A stretch of DNA of 64,000 nt from Cinnamomum chago (Eukaryota; Streptophyta; Magnoliopsida; Laurales; Lauraceae). Both the position numbers and the translations under genes were made by a program. The stretch spans positions 43,566,001 through 43,630,000 of the forward strand of contig CP142456.1 in the NCBI GenBank assembly GCA_038049695.1. The letters are read 5' to 3'. The notes under the pieces were generated by a model. That model made no database searches and was not told where the DNA came from. It was given only the letters and a program-made list of their open reading frames with translations. Below are positions 1-10,174 of this stretch, one piece after another. The first letter of the stretch is position 1. Every line of letters begins with the position of its first letter.

Positions 1-1728
1 CATCATAGACCACAACAGTGGCAACAGGCACGTCAACATGAACAGAACCAGAATCAACGTGCACCACAACAGAACAGAATCGTCTAGTAAGATAGGCCAC
101 GGTAAGCTCGAAATAGGCCAAAACAGCGAGGACAAATGTATGTGGTTAATAGGGCGGATGCAGAGGCAACAGTCAATGTAGTGGAAGGTACACTCCTTAT
201 TTGTGGGATAAAAGCTAAGATTTTATTTGACCCTGGGTCTACACACTCGTTTATGTCTCATGCATTTTCTAAGTTGATTGATGTGCATGATAGAGAACTT
301 GAGTTCATTTGGACTGTGGTAACCCCAGTAGGTAAATAAGTTATTTATAGAACATTTTACCCTAGTTGTGCAGTTCAGATAGGAGAAGTGGTTTTAACCG
401 TAGATCTCATTTTACTAGAGATGTATGATTATGATTTCATCCTAGGGATGGATTGGCTGGCAGGGTATCGTGCCACAATGGATTGTTTCCATAAGACCCT
501 TACCTTCAAGTTAGATGAGACACCAGCAAGAGTATTGTTTCAGGGAGAGAGGAGAAATCCTCGTACAAGGTTTGTCTCAGCATTGAAGGCTGATAGACTA
601 TTGAAAAATGGATGTGAAGCATATTTGACGTTTATCACGGAGGATAAACGGTCCCAAGGGGTGGAGGAGATCCCAATTGTTTGGGAATTCCCAGATGTTT
701 TTCCGGAGGAGATTCCAGGTTTACCACCTATCAAAGAGATTGACTTCACCATTGAGTTGTTACCAGGGACCGCTCCAAAAATCTATTGCACCATATCGTA
801 TGGCTCTGGCAGAATTGGGAGAATTAAAGATTCAGTTGCAAGAATTATTAGACAAAGGTTTTGTGAGACCGAGCATTTCACCATGGGAAGCTCCAGTCTT
901 GTTTGTCAAGAAGAATGATGGTTCGATGAGGATGTGTATAGATTATAGAAGATTGAATCAAGTGACCATAAAAAACAAATACACATTGCCAAGGATAGAT
1001 GAATTATTTGATCAGTTACAAGGTGCTTCGTATTTTTCAAAGATTGATTTGAGATCCGGTTACCATCAGCTGAGAGTCAGAGAATCAGATGTGTTGAAAA
1101 CAACTTTCCGGACAAGATATGGCCACTATGAGTTCCTAGTGATGTCATTTGGGTTGACTAATGCACCGGCAGTGTTCATGGCATTGATGAACAAGATATT
1201 TGCACAGTACTTGGATCAGTTTGTGGTAGTAATCATAGATGACATTTTGGTGTACTCCAAGACCAAGGAAGAGCATGAAGAGCACTTGAGGATAGCACTG
1301 CAACTTCTATGAGAGAATCAGCTGTATGCGAAGCTCAACAAGTGTGAATTTTGGTTGGAGCAAGTAGCATTTTTGGGACACATCATCTCCAAGGAAGGAT
1401 TATCAGTAGATCCATCCAAGATTGAAGCAGTAGTGAAGTGGGAGAGACCAAAGAGTGTGACAGAAATCAGGAGTTTTCTCGGATTGGCAGGCTATTACCG
1501 GAGGTTTGTGCAGGGATTTTCATCGATTGCGTTACCTTTGACGAAGTTGATAAGGAAGAATGTACCATATGTGTGGATAGATCAGTGTGAAGATAGTTTC
1601 CAAGAGCTGAAGAAGAGATTGACTACAGCACCAGTCCTTACTTTACCATCCGGAAGTGGTGGTTTCACCATTTTTACCGATGCTTCGAATGTTGGACTTG
1701 GTTGCGTGTTGATGCAAGAGGGAAACGT
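1..1728 (+). pseudogene. Ty3/gypsy pol fragment (protease, RT, start of RNase H), degenerate
   Basis: Retrotransposon polyprotein that would process Gag-Pol and reverse-transcribe the element RNA. A Gln/Asn/His-rich Gag tail (1-135) leads into an aspartic protease with LFDPGSTHSF (about 220-260) and ILGMDWL (about 440). The RT follows (about 770-1310): [36 protein letters not shown], a [10 protein letters not shown] block and the catalytic core as IIDDIL. The thumb/connection ([27 protein letters not shown]) runs to about 1640, then RNase H begins ([20 protein letters not shown]) and is cut at 1728 by an inserted LTR. Frame breaks: TAA at 337-339, a frameshift near 765-785, TGA at 1310-1312. 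Integrase and chromodomain are absent. The RT wording resembles plant chromoviruses (Del/Tekay); that lineage call is from memory of the family. Non-functional. Confidence 0.93.
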
Positions 1729-2106
1729 TGTTAGGGATTTTGTATATTGCAATTTGATGGATGCATTATCATTTTAGCATCATTGAATTTTCACACATGC
1801 ATTGATTTAGAAAATCTTGAAATCTTGATTTACACATGCATTGGTTTTTAGATTTGTAAAAATATTGAATTATGCATGTTTTGGTTTTAACCTTGGATTC
1901 ATTTAAATTTTGAAAAGAAGTTTTATAAATCAAGCTAGCCTATGTTTTAAATCTTTCAAATCTTTTTAGGATTTTTATGTTTCATATTTTTAATCCTCTT
2001 AGTTTGATTTAAATCATGATTCCAAGCTTGATTTAATGGCCCAAAAGTTCCCACAAGAAAATACTTTAAAATATATTTTTTTTGTGGATTTTGGTCCCTA
2101 CGCCAG

Positions 2107-2240
2107 GGTCGACCCGGAATGTGCTCGGTCGACCGAGCCCACAGCAGGTCGACCGGGTAAAGAGCCGTTGGAGCTCTTTTCAAACGGTCAGATTTATGAC
2201 CGTTGAAGCCCAGGTCGACCGGGAAGGGTGCAGGTCGACC
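2107..2240. promoter_or_regulatory. GGTCGACC palindrome cluster, TG3 LTR
   Basis: Five copies of the 8-bp palindrome GGTCGACC (first 2107-2114, last 2233-2240) in a GC-rich island within AT-rich sequence, ending about 30 bp before a TATA box. Repeated palindromic motifs upstream of TATA have been described as a hallmark of Sirevirus LTRs. A transcription-factor binding role is inference. Confidence 0.75.
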
Positions 2241-2268
2241 AAGGAGACGCAAGAACTCAATTTTTGAG

Positions 2269-2276
2269 TATAAATA
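2269..2276 (+). promoter_or_regulatory. TATA box of TG3 LTR
   Basis: TATAAATA just after the palindrome cluster, at the position matching CTATAAA in the TG1 and TG2 LTRs. It marks the likely U3/R boundary region. Confidence 0.6.
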
Positions 2277-2918
2277 CAAGTTCAGACCTTTGGAAAAGAT
2301 GTTGAAAAGGAGAGGAACTAAGAACCACTCTTGAGGAGTTTGGAGACAAGAAAAAGGGGATGAACCAAGAGAGACCAAGGGGTCATTAGTGAAGCTAAAG
2401 CTTGGATCAATGAAGTTAAATCTCTAAATAAGCTTTACTTTTTATTAATCATATGTTATATGCTTTGCTTAAATTATTGGTAAATGAATTTTAGCATTAT
2501 AACTATGATGTGTTGAATCCATTCTTCTTTTAATCTTTGATCTAAATTGGATTGGATTCTTCACGTTGATTTCAAACCAAGTTTGTTTTAAAATCTTCAT
2601 TAATCATGCTTAGTCAAAATCTTTGATTTCTTTTAGCATGATTCATTTACTTGGTTGAAACTCTATTTGTTGTTTTCATTCATTTAAACCTTAGTTAAAT
2701 TAATTTGGTTTTGAAAACAACATTGCACATGCATCACATGTTTAGAGTTAATTAGTTTCATACAACTTGTGAGCCTTTGATTTTCATATCATTAACAAGT
2801 TTGTATTCATACATGTGATTTGCATTTCACTTCAATCAAATCTTTTTATGTGCCCTAAACTTTTAAATGCTTTGAGCATATATTGATTGATCTTGCTTTT
2901 TAACTTGATTGAAGTTAT

Positions 2919-2940
2919 CACACACACACACACACACACA
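2919..2940. repeat. (CA)n microsatellite
   Basis: About eleven CA units in the R/U5 part of the TG3 LTR. The TG1 LTRs have only a short ACACAC at the matching place, so it expanded in this copy. Confidence 0.9.
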
Positions 2941-3090
2941 TCATGAGCATACACATTTGCATTTATATAGTGTTTGTGTGAGTTAGATTTTCAATTTCAC
3001 ATCCACCTATTTTAGAGGCACTGTATTTGAGCTTTAACTGTATCTTTTAAAGTGCTTGTGTAGACACTACATTAAGAGAAAATATTCTTC

Positions 3091-3230
3091 TTGTAAAGGT
3101 TATTGCTTAGCCTAAGAAAAGCATAGTGTAAAGGTTTTTGCTTAGCCTAGAAAAGCACATTGATAGGTTGTTGTTTAGCCTGGAAAAACATCGTTGTAAA
3201 GGTTATTGCTTAGCCTATTGAAAAGCATAG
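3091..3230 (+). repeat. R/U5 minisatellite, TG3 LTR (4 units)
   Basis: Four degenerate units of about 32-36 bp, consensus GTAAAGGTTATTGCTTAGCC plus (T/A)nGAAAAGCA. GCTT and AAGC within a unit can pair around AGCCTA, so each unit is a potential small hairpin. The same array is in every TG-type LTR here with 4 to 6 units. Confidence 0.88.
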
Positions 3231-3241
3231 ATAGTGAAAAT

Positions 3242-4919
3242 TGTTATATTGTATGGACTCAATCCATTAGTTGATGTAATAAATTGATTAATTTCTTTAT
3301 TTTTCAATGAAATCATATTTTCCTTTCATGAGATGAATGGTATTTTATTACTTAACGCACATAACCAATACATACGACATAATGGTTCATGAGATGAACA
3401 GGGCCCCATTAGTATATTAAATGTGATATATGTATATGGATGAGATCCACATACGGGAGATATGTGTCACAAATCTTATGCTTAAAAATATCTTCACAAC
3501 CATTGATGAGACTGGGCATCTCATCTGATAAGGTTGCAGCACTTTGATCACTATGAGATAGTTTGATTTGTCTCGATCATCAGAAGGTAAGATTCTGGAT
3601 CATAGTGCCGGTACATTGAATGTATTGAAGGACCATGAGAAGAACCTTATGAATATTGTCTCGATTTTAAGGTTTGCTCTCATAATTCCGTAGCAATAGG
3701 CTCTCAATCTGAGACATTGATGAACTCAAGTTTCTATCTATTCATTTGCTTTGAGTCACCAATGAGTGAAGCCAATTATAGGTCAACACCTCGGTGTCTT
3801 GGGTATGTAGTAGTAAGACTATGGGAACATCCAATGATCAAGATGGAATCTATCTATATTATCCCCTTGTGCCAATTAATTGATTTATCATTAGTAAGTG
3901 CGCACCCATCTCGATTAAGAGTTAATTGGATGGTATTGATGATCACTGTGAGTAATTGGGGCTCAGGGATAATAAGATGTAGATCTAAGATTGGATGGGA
4001 CAGACTTAAACCAATTGATCCATGGATAACGATAGAGGGGCCTACTTGTGGTAATTGGGAAGTTTAGGGTCTTCATTGTAATTTATTCCTAAGACTGGAG
4101 TGCAATTGCATATATATAGTGGTGTTATTTACAATTAACTGTGGGCCCGGATTGCACATGAGATGTAGGGTCGTGAGTCCTAGTTGGAGCCAGCTTTCTA
4201 AAGAATCCCTAGTGGTCCCCACGCTAGCCCAAGATATTAGAAAGTTACTAATCTTACTTGAACTCTAAAAGGAATGAATTAGAAAGTTACTATTTCTATT
4301 TGAAGTGGGACTTCTAATAGTGGTAATAGTAAGCTACTAATTTTTTGTGGAAGTGTGACTTCTAATGCAATTAGTCAGAGAGTCTTATGAGGAGATTTGA
4401 GGGCTATAAATAAGGGAGAAACACCCCTTCGACAAACTACTCTAGTATTCACGCCCAAGACTCCTCAAGTGCAAGAGTTGCACATCCCACCTCTTCCTCT
4501 CTCTCTTCTAGTTCTCTTCTAGTTTCCTTGGAGTTTTTAGCATGGTTTTCTCTTGGAGATCCCACCCATCTTCTTGAGAAAAGAGATCTGATAGAGGGTC
4601 ATAGTGTGGAAGACAACAAGGTCTTGGAGATCTCTAATTGCTTAAAGAAGAGTTCTTGATCAAGTTAATTATCTTCTCCTCCATTAGAGCACTACAGGGC
4701 TCCAAAGGTATAATCTACTTCTCTACTTGTTGTAGATTATTTTATTGCATATAGTTGTTGATTTCTATCTTCTAGATAGGTTATATTGCTGTACATGATT
4801 TATGAGAATGAGGGATTGCATTCTGGATTGGGTTTTGTAGCCTTATGGATAGTTGATCCCTGAGTCAAGTGGATCAAAAGTTTTGAAAATATATCCACGA
4901 GGTCCACCTACTTCCAACG
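3242..4919 (+). repeat. Outer copia 5' LTR
   Basis: Begins TGTTATATTGTATGG and ends CTTCCAACG (the related LTRs end CCAACA), directly followed by a primer-binding site. Length 1678 bp. A TATA box is at 4405. The CTCTTCTAGTTCTC tract and GAGATCTGATAGAGGG block recur in every copia-type LTR of the window. It interrupts the TG3 LTR after GAAAAT, so the expected 5-bp duplication is AAAAT (3237-3241). Its partner 3' LTR starts at 62942 and leaves the window. Confidence 0.9.
4405..4412 (+). promoter_or_regulatory. TATA box, outer copia 5' LTR
   Basis: TATAAATA in a GGGCTATAAATAAGGG context, about 1.16 kb into the LTR. The other copia LTRs have TATAAA at the matching place (for example 18668, 33659, 37533). 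The ~500 bp downstream would be R and U5. Confidence 0.65.
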
Positions 4920-4920
4920 T

Positions 4921-4932
4921 TGGTATCAGAGC
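4921..4932 (+). promoter_or_regulatory. Primer-binding site, outer copia
   Basis: TGGTATCAGAGC directly after the LTR. This is the standard plant copia PBS, complementary to the 3' end of initiator tRNA-Met, used to prime minus-strand cDNA. Confidence 0.92.
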
Positions 4933-6681
4933 TATACCTCATCTCTAATCATGTTAGATCAGTGATCTAGATTTAATCTTTGCATGAGATGCGAAGAGGA
5001 TAGATGTAGGGCTATGTAGGGATCAATTATGATTGAGTTTGTTTACTTTATGTAGTAAATCCATGTTTGGATAGTCACAAAAGGGTTTAATTATGATGAA
5101 AGGATGGTAGGATGCCATTGAGAGCCTTCAGAAGTGTTTTGGAGGTATTTTGACTCAAATTGAAAAAACTCAATTTTCTGCCTTCGTCAGGCGGGTCGAC
5201 CTGGCCCCGCGCTCGGTCAACCGGGTGCCTGTAGGGTCGGTCGACCGGGAACACAGCTCGAACCCGGCCGGGGGACACCCCCGGACCCCCTTTGCGAAGT
5301 GCATGTTTTAATAGGGTGGTAACTTTTGGCATCTTGTTTTTCCATTGTGGTTTGGTGACCTAGTTTTGTGAGATGCTTTGTTGTATGAGAAACTAACTTG
5401 CAGGTGACTTTTACTTTTTTTATAATGTCCTCTCCATATGGCCCACAAGTCTTTTACTTTTTTTTATGGTTATTAGTTTATTTGAGGCTAAGTGGAAAGG
5501 GCATCATGGTTTCCTTGGTTTCCCGCGAAAGGGCAAGGCATGGTGAATTTCCTTATAACCCTTTTATTTCCATGTTTCGATTGCCATGTAAGTCTCATTG
5601 TAGAGACATAGAAATTTATGTAATTTTTCCAAAATTTGTAAATTTTGGAGATGTCTGAGACGAAGAAGGAAAGTGAAGATGGACTCGTAATCAAAGAGTT
5701 AGAAGACTACCAAAAGGATCTTGGAGATGCCCAAAGAGTTTGAGAAATCCCCAAGTTTTGGATAGTCTAGAAGTCCAAGAAGTCTATTCCGCATGGGCCA
5801 TGTGGAGGAGATGACTAGTTTCTAACTTTAGCACTTTCTATTTATGGATGAATGGTTGATTTAGATAGTATCCAAATCTGATCCAAACATTGCAATTACC
5901 AAAATTGGTCAAATCAAATTAATTTTTGGAAAGAGTTCTAATTAGAGTTGATGGGCCCATGAGATGGATCGATTGGTAACACTAATTTAAGAAACTAGAT
6001 TTTCCATAAAATAACTTGACTTGGAACCAATCATTGGTCATATCATGTGATGATTTGATATCTATATTTGTGGGCCCAAATAGCTAAAAGGAAATCCTCA
6101 ATCCTAAAATATTAAGTGGGAGCGGGGCATTTATACTTAGAAATCCCCATGGTTTTCCACCATAGTTCCATTTTAAGGAAAGTATTAGCCTCGCGCCATC
6201 TTGAGAATGGTCGTTCCCCACGGAGGGCTTTTAATTGTCTGGTTACTAGATATGGATCTCCAATGGATAGTGTTGGTGAGACGGAGTGGGGGACCATTCC
6301 CCAAGGAGGAGCTGCCCGCAACGGTTGTCATGCAATGCTAGTTGGTGGGTCACACTTAACTAAAATAATGATGTAGTATCCCCAAGGATTTGCCTCATGT
6401 ATTTTAGAAACTGAAGGTAAATCGGGAGTCATTCATTATTTGGTATGAGATACCTAGATAATAATGAATGAAGGGGATCATGGTTAGTTAGTCTCAATCC
6501 TAGTTTTGACCAACTTTGATCCGCACCAATCTGGGTGGTATTCGCACTCCCCAAGGAGGCTTACCCCGGGGATTGGGATTTCGATGTATTCTAAATTTTT
6601 GTGGTTATGAGGATTCCCACATAAATTGGGTAGTATACTAAACCCTACTATCATTTAAATTCATTAATTGAATGTATGGTT
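4933..6681 (+). other. Long untranslated leader of the outer copia (first copy)
   Basis: About 1.75 kb between PBS and gag, related to 19197-20944 and 38051-39804. It has a GC-rich palindrome cluster (5194-5245) and a block near 6110-6376 with an 86-codon open frame. Between this copy and 39222-39482, nine of the roughly twelve differences I counted change the amino acid, so it does not look protein-coding. Cut at 6681 by the inner copia; TGGTT (6677-6681) is the left target duplication. The leader resumes at 34179. Confidence 0.82.
5194..5245. promoter_or_regulatory. GGTCGACC-type palindromes in the outer copia leader
   Basis: Two exact GGTCGACC (5194-5201 and 5238-5245) and one decayed GGTCAACC between them, in a GC-rich patch. 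It is the motif of the TG-type LTRs, but here it is in the leader downstream of the PBS of an otherwise unrelated copia family. The cluster recurs near 38309-38362. Confidence 0.7.
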
Positions 6682-6691
6682 TGTTAGTTTT
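6682..6691 (+). repeat. First 10 bp of the inner copia 5' LTR
   Basis: TGTTAGTTTT equals the first ten bases of the intact 3' LTR (32415). Its last five bases, GTTTT, are the left target duplication of TG1; the right copy is 17431-17435, after which the LTR continues. Confidence 0.9.
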
Positions 6692-7083
6692 TCTTAGGAA
6701 TTTTGTAGATTGCAATTTGATGGATGCATAATCATTCAAGCATCATTTGATTCACACACTTGCATTGTTTTAAATAAACTTGAAATCTTGTTTTATTCAT
6801 GCATTGCTTTTAAGATTTATAAAAGTATTGATTTATGCATGATTTGTTTTTAAAACTTGGATGCATTTGTTTTAGAAAAGAGTTTTCAAGAAATCAAGCA
6901 AGCCTTTGTTTTAAAAGTTTTGAATCTTTTTAGGCTTTTTATGTTCATGTTTTAAAAACCATTAGAATCTTTAAAACATGTTTTTCCAGCTTGATTTAGT
7001 GGCCAAAAGGTCCCCCAAAGATATACCTTCAAATAGGCAAAAGTTGAATTTTTGCAAAAAGGGGGTGTCCCGGCAGTGTCGCC

Positions 7084-7243
7084 GGTCGACCGAGGCCTGT
7101 GTCCCGGTCGACCGGGAACACTGTCGGGCGAGTCAGCAGTTTCTGAGCTGAAACTTGCCAATGGTAAAAAATATGACCGTTGTGCCTTCCCGGTCGACCG
7201 AGGCCTGTGTCTAGGTCGACCGAGGCCTGTGTCTAGGTCGACC
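7084..7243. promoter_or_regulatory. GGTCGACC palindrome cluster, TG1 5' LTR (5 copies)
   Basis: GGTCGACC at 7084, 7106, 7192, 7214 and 7236. The last two units are an exact 22-bp tandem duplication missing from the 3' LTR. The cluster is followed by CCGTTGGG and a TATA box at 7271. It probably binds a dimeric regulator or acts as an enhancer; the function is inferred. Confidence 0.8.
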
Positions 7244-7270
7244 GAGGACTAGCCGTTGGGCATTTTTGGC

Positions 7271-7278
7271 TATAAAAA
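7271..7278 (+). promoter_or_regulatory. TATA box, TG1 5' LTR
   Basis: GGCTATAAAAATG 28 bp after the last GGTCGACC. The Gag-coding RNA would start about 30 bp downstream. The same box is in the 3' LTR at 16168. Confidence 0.7.
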
Positions 7279-8070
7279 TGAGTTCTTTCCTTTGTCCAAA
7301 GTTGGAGATTTTTAAGCCTTCTTTGAGGAGCTTTGAGACAAGACAAAGGGGAGGAACTAAGAGAGACCAAAGGGGTCATTAAGTGAAGCTTAAGCTTGGA
7401 TCAACTAAGTTAAATCTCCAAGTAAGTTTTACTTTTAATTAATCATTTGTTATGTGCTTTATTTGAAACTTTGGAAAATGATTTCAAGCATGATAACAAT
7501 GATATGTTGAATCCATTCTTCCCTTAATCTTTGATCTAATTAAGATTGGATTCATTACTTTGATTTCAACCTAAGTTTTGTTTTAAACTTTCTTAATCAT
7601 GCTTAGCCTAAATCTTTGATTTCTTTTATTGCATGATTATTTCACTTGGTTGAAACTTCCCTTGTTGTTTCCATTCATTTAATCTTTAGTCAAATTAGTT
7701 TTGAAAACAACATCGCACATGCATCACTTGATTAGGCTTAAACTCTTTCATACAACTTGTGATCTTTAGATTTTCATATCATTCACAAGTGTGTAATTGT
7801 TCAAGTGATTTGCATAGAACTTCAATCATATCTTTTTGTGCCTTAAACTTTCAAATTGCATTAAGCATAAATTGATTGAGCTTACTTTTAAACTTGATTG
7901 AAGTTTTCACATACACACTTCAAAAGCATACTCTTTGCATTTCTTTGAGTGTTTGTGTGAGTTAGTTTTCAATTTCATATCCGCCTATTTAGAGGCAAAT
8001 TAATTTGAGCTTAAATTGTAATCTCTTAGAGTGATCTTTTGAGAAGACACTTTCTTAGAGAAATCTTTAT

Positions 8071-8242
8071 CTTGTAAGGTTATTGCTTAGCCTAAGAAAA
8101 GCATTGTGTAAAGGTTATTGCTTAGCCTATAAAAGCACATTGAGAGGTTGTTTTTTAGCCTAGAAAAACAACATTGTAAAAGTTATTGCTAAGCCTTGGA
8201 AAGCATATTGTAAGGGTTATTGCTTAGCCTTTGAAAAAGCAT
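8071..8242 (+). repeat. R/U5 minisatellite, TG1 5' LTR (5 units)
   Basis: Five units of 32-36 bp on the GGTTATTGCTTAGCC...AAAAGCA consensus, about 800 nt past the TATA box and therefore transcribed. The 3' LTR has six units. Confidence 0.88.
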
Positions 8243-8507
8243 AAATAGTGGAAATCCGGTGGGGTGTTGGATTCACAAGCCGGTAGTGGATGTAGGCATG
8301 TTGGCCGAACCACTATAAATATTGTGTTGTGGTGATTGCTATGTGGTGATTGTTTTTGTTTAGCTTCCGTATTTTATATGGTCAATCATCACATTTGACT
8401 AGTTTATGTTAAGAAGTTAAAATTGGTCTAAATTGGTCATTCTTGTAGCACACCCTATTCACCCCCCCCCCCCCCCCTCTAGGGTTAGGATCCCAAGGAC
8501 TTTCAAT

Positions 8508-8519
8508 TGGTATCAGAGC
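8508..8519 (+). promoter_or_regulatory. Primer-binding site, TG1
   Basis: TGGTATCAGAGC two bases after the LTR end, complementary to initiator tRNA-Met. Confidence 0.93.
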
Positions 8520-8620
8520 CTCGTGCTCTATCTTTTAGGATCAAGTGTTTGGAACTCTTGATTAGGTGTAAAAACCTAGAGTTAAAACCCTAGTGTTGTG
8601 CTTCCATAAAAATCATTAGA

Positions 8621-10174
8621 ATGGATTCCACTAGTTTAGACCTTGTAGATTCTTCTAGACCCCTCATTCTTCCATCTTATGGAGATTCAAACATTGAAAT
8701 TAAAGAATCTCAACTTGAATTAAAAGAAGAAGAATTTGATGAACTTGAAGCCTATGAGGAATTGTACACGTGGTCCTTAGAGGTTTCCAAGAAAAATAAA
8801 AGATTAAAAGAAGAATCTAAAAGGCTAAACCAAGAATTAGTCTCTTCTAAAAATGAACTTAGAGAAAAAGATGAATTCATAAATTGTGTAGAATCTAAGT
8901 TCATGATCTCTTTGAATAACCTATACAATACTCAAGATGAACTTAAAGAATTAAAGATAGGTTATGATCATCTTAATAAGGAAAATCTAAAACTAAGAGA
9001 TCAATTACAAAGGCAAGATAAAGACTTTAACAATCTTGAATCTAAATTGACTATCTCTAAGGAAAATTTATCTAATGCTCAAGATGAATTAAATGAGATT
9101 AAGATAAATTGTGATGAGCTTAAAAATGAAAATTTGAACCTAAGAGATACAATTAAAAGACAAGATGAAAACATTAACTATTTAAAATCCAAGTTGACAA
9201 TTTCCAAAGAAAATTTGTCTATTGCTCAAAGTAATTTAAAAACTTTAGAACTTGGATCTAATGTTGTTAATGAGCTTAAATCTAAGTTAAAACTTGCCTA
9301 TGAAGAGCTAAACAATTTTAAGGGAATTGAAAATGAACTAACAAAAGTTAAAAATGAAAATTCAACCCTTAAAACCCAAGTCACTCAACTTGAAGAGTAC
9401 AAACAAAAGTATGAGTGCAAATTTACCCAAAGTAATGAGAAATTTGTAAAATTATTTAAATTGGGTAAATCTCAAAGAGATAGGACGGGTCTTGGTTTTG
9501 ATAGGAATATTTCACATGACCCTAATTTCACCAACACTTTTGTGAAAGGTGAGTCCTCATTCTCTAGCACTCACACTTCTTTGCCCATGTCTAAATGTAA
9601 TTATTGTGGCATTGAAGGACACTTTAGGTTTGAGTGCAAACTAAGAAGAAGAAGCCATGTGTCCAAACCCATCTTTGAACTCAAAAATGTAGAATCAAAA
9701 TCTATGAAGGGTAAGACACTAAAAATCAAAGAAGACTCCAAAAAGACTAAACATGTTAAATCAATTAAAATGGAGTCTCCTAAGATAGATTCTAAAAAGC
9801 TTAAACAAGTTAAACCAAGCTTGAAAGAATCTAAGAACAAAAAGCTTCTCAACATATCTCCCTCTTATCAACCCATGAAAGAACTTTTGAAGAAAGTTGC
9901 TAAGTTAAATTTAAAATTCAAAAGTCAAGGAAAGGGAGAAAATAAGAAGAATAGAAAACAATCCCCTAAGAAGAAGAATCACCAACCTCAAAAGACTAAT
10001 CACCAATCTAAGATTACATTAGTAAAATCTAAATATCATGGTGATAAGTTCAAATTGAAAATTTATCAAGTCAAATCTCCTATAGTTGGTGAGAAGTCCA
10101 ATCTAGACCTCAAAGTTCAACCCTCACAAGACCTTAGGTGGATTCCCAAAGTTTTATACTTAGACAAACCTTAA
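8621..10174 (+). CDS. Gag-like protein of TG1 (coiled coil plus CCHC zinc knuckle)
   Basis: Probable capsid/nucleocapsid protein that would package the element RNA in the cytoplasm. It is 517 codons without a break. The N-terminus is acidic (about residues 20-50). Residues about 45-290 are a long Glu/Lys/Leu/Asn-rich coiled coil with internal repeats (two copies of QRQDKDFNNLESKLTISKEN-like wording). A perfect C-X2-C-X4-H-X4-C knuckle, CNYCGIEGHFRFEC, starts at residue 326. The tail is very Lys-rich and ends DLRWIPKVLYLDKP; a W(I/V)PK motif is common at the Gag/protease border of plant copia elements. The frame ends there and no protease follows. The start is the ATG at 8621, shared with TG2; it lies 102 nt after the PBS. 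Long coiled-coil Gags are known in Sireviruses. Probably translatable. Confidence 0.85.
   Translation: MDSTSLDLVDSSRPLILPSYGDSNIEIKESQLELKEEEFDELEAYEELYTWSLEVSKKNKRLKEESKRLNQELVSSKNELREKDEFINCVESKFMISLNNLYNTQDELKELKIGYDHLNKENLKLRDQLQRQDKDFNNLESKLTISKENLSNAQDELNEIKINCDELKNENLNLRDTIKRQDENINYLKSKLTISKENLSIAQSNLKTLELGSNVVNELKSKLKLAYEELNNFKGIENELTKVKNENSTLKTQVTQLEEYKQKYECKFTQSNEKFVKLFKLGKSQRDRTGLGFDRNISHDPNFTNTFVKGESSFSSTHTSLPMSKCNYCGIEGHFRFECKLRRRSHVSKPIFELKNVESKSMKGKTLKIKEDSKKTKHVKSIKMESPKIDSKKLKQVKPSLKESKNKKLLNISPSYQPMKELLKKVAKLNLKFKSQGKGENKKNRKQSPKKKNHQPQKTNHQSKITLVKSKYHGDKFKLKIYQVKSPIVGEKSNLDLKVQPSQDLRWIPKVLYLDKP

Larger units (their letters stand above)
1729..3241 (+). repeat. Partial LTR of a third Sirevirus-like element (TG3)
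   Basis: Starts TGTTAGGGATTTTG, then the TTGCAATTTGATGGATGCAT block also found at the left ends of the TG1 and TG2 LTRs. It keeps the same order of parts: GGTCGACC palindromes (2107-2240), an AACGGTCA/TGACCGTT inverted repeat (about 2183-2205), a TATA box (2269), a CA microsatellite, and the GCTTAGCC minisatellite (3091-3230). It stops at 3241, where the related LTRs continue with CCGGTGGGG, because the outer copia LTR begins at 3242. It interrupts the gypsy RNase H at 1728. No PBS or Gag of this copy is in the window; the rest should lie beyond the right edge. Confidence 0.88.
6692..8505 (+). repeat. TG1 5' LTR
   Basis: 1814 bp, ending CTTTCA. The 3' LTR starts TGTTAGG but this one starts TCTTAGG, a change of the terminal dinucleotide. 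Differences from the 3' LTR by reading: one extra 22-bp palindrome unit, one fewer 34-bp minisatellite unit, a longer C run (16 versus 10), and few substitutions. Those length changes account exactly for 1814 versus 1820 bp. Confidence 0.92.

Noticed and set aside
3717-4067. 116-codon open frame in the copia LTR, present also at 40414-40764 and 63418-63768
   Set aside because: It tracks LTR homology only. Between 40414 and 63418 most differences I counted change the amino acid (about 14 against about 4 silent), and other LTR copies have it broken. No coding constraint is visible.
6116-6376. 86-codon open frame in the copia leader, also 39222-39482
   Set aside because: Nine of about twelve nucleotide differences alter the protein, and the inner copia copy has stops. 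It looks like a conserved untranslated leader, not a gene.
7052-7252. Short open frames across the GGTCGACC clusters in LTRs (also 15971-16279, 21606-21866, 27413-27673)
   Set aside because: Repetitive Pro/Val/Asp/Arg translations of the palindrome units on both strands; they are artefacts of GC-rich repeats in the promoter region.
8071-8242. GCTTAGCC repeat array considered as a CRISPR-like array
   Set aside because: Units are contiguous with no unique spacers, and the array lies inside plant LTRs; it is a minisatellite.
9601-9855. Minus-strand open frame opposite the TG1 Gag tail (also 23963-24211 in TG2)
   Set aside because: Shadow of the Lys-rich Gag tail; present only because AAG/AAA codons read as Leu/Phe on the other strand.
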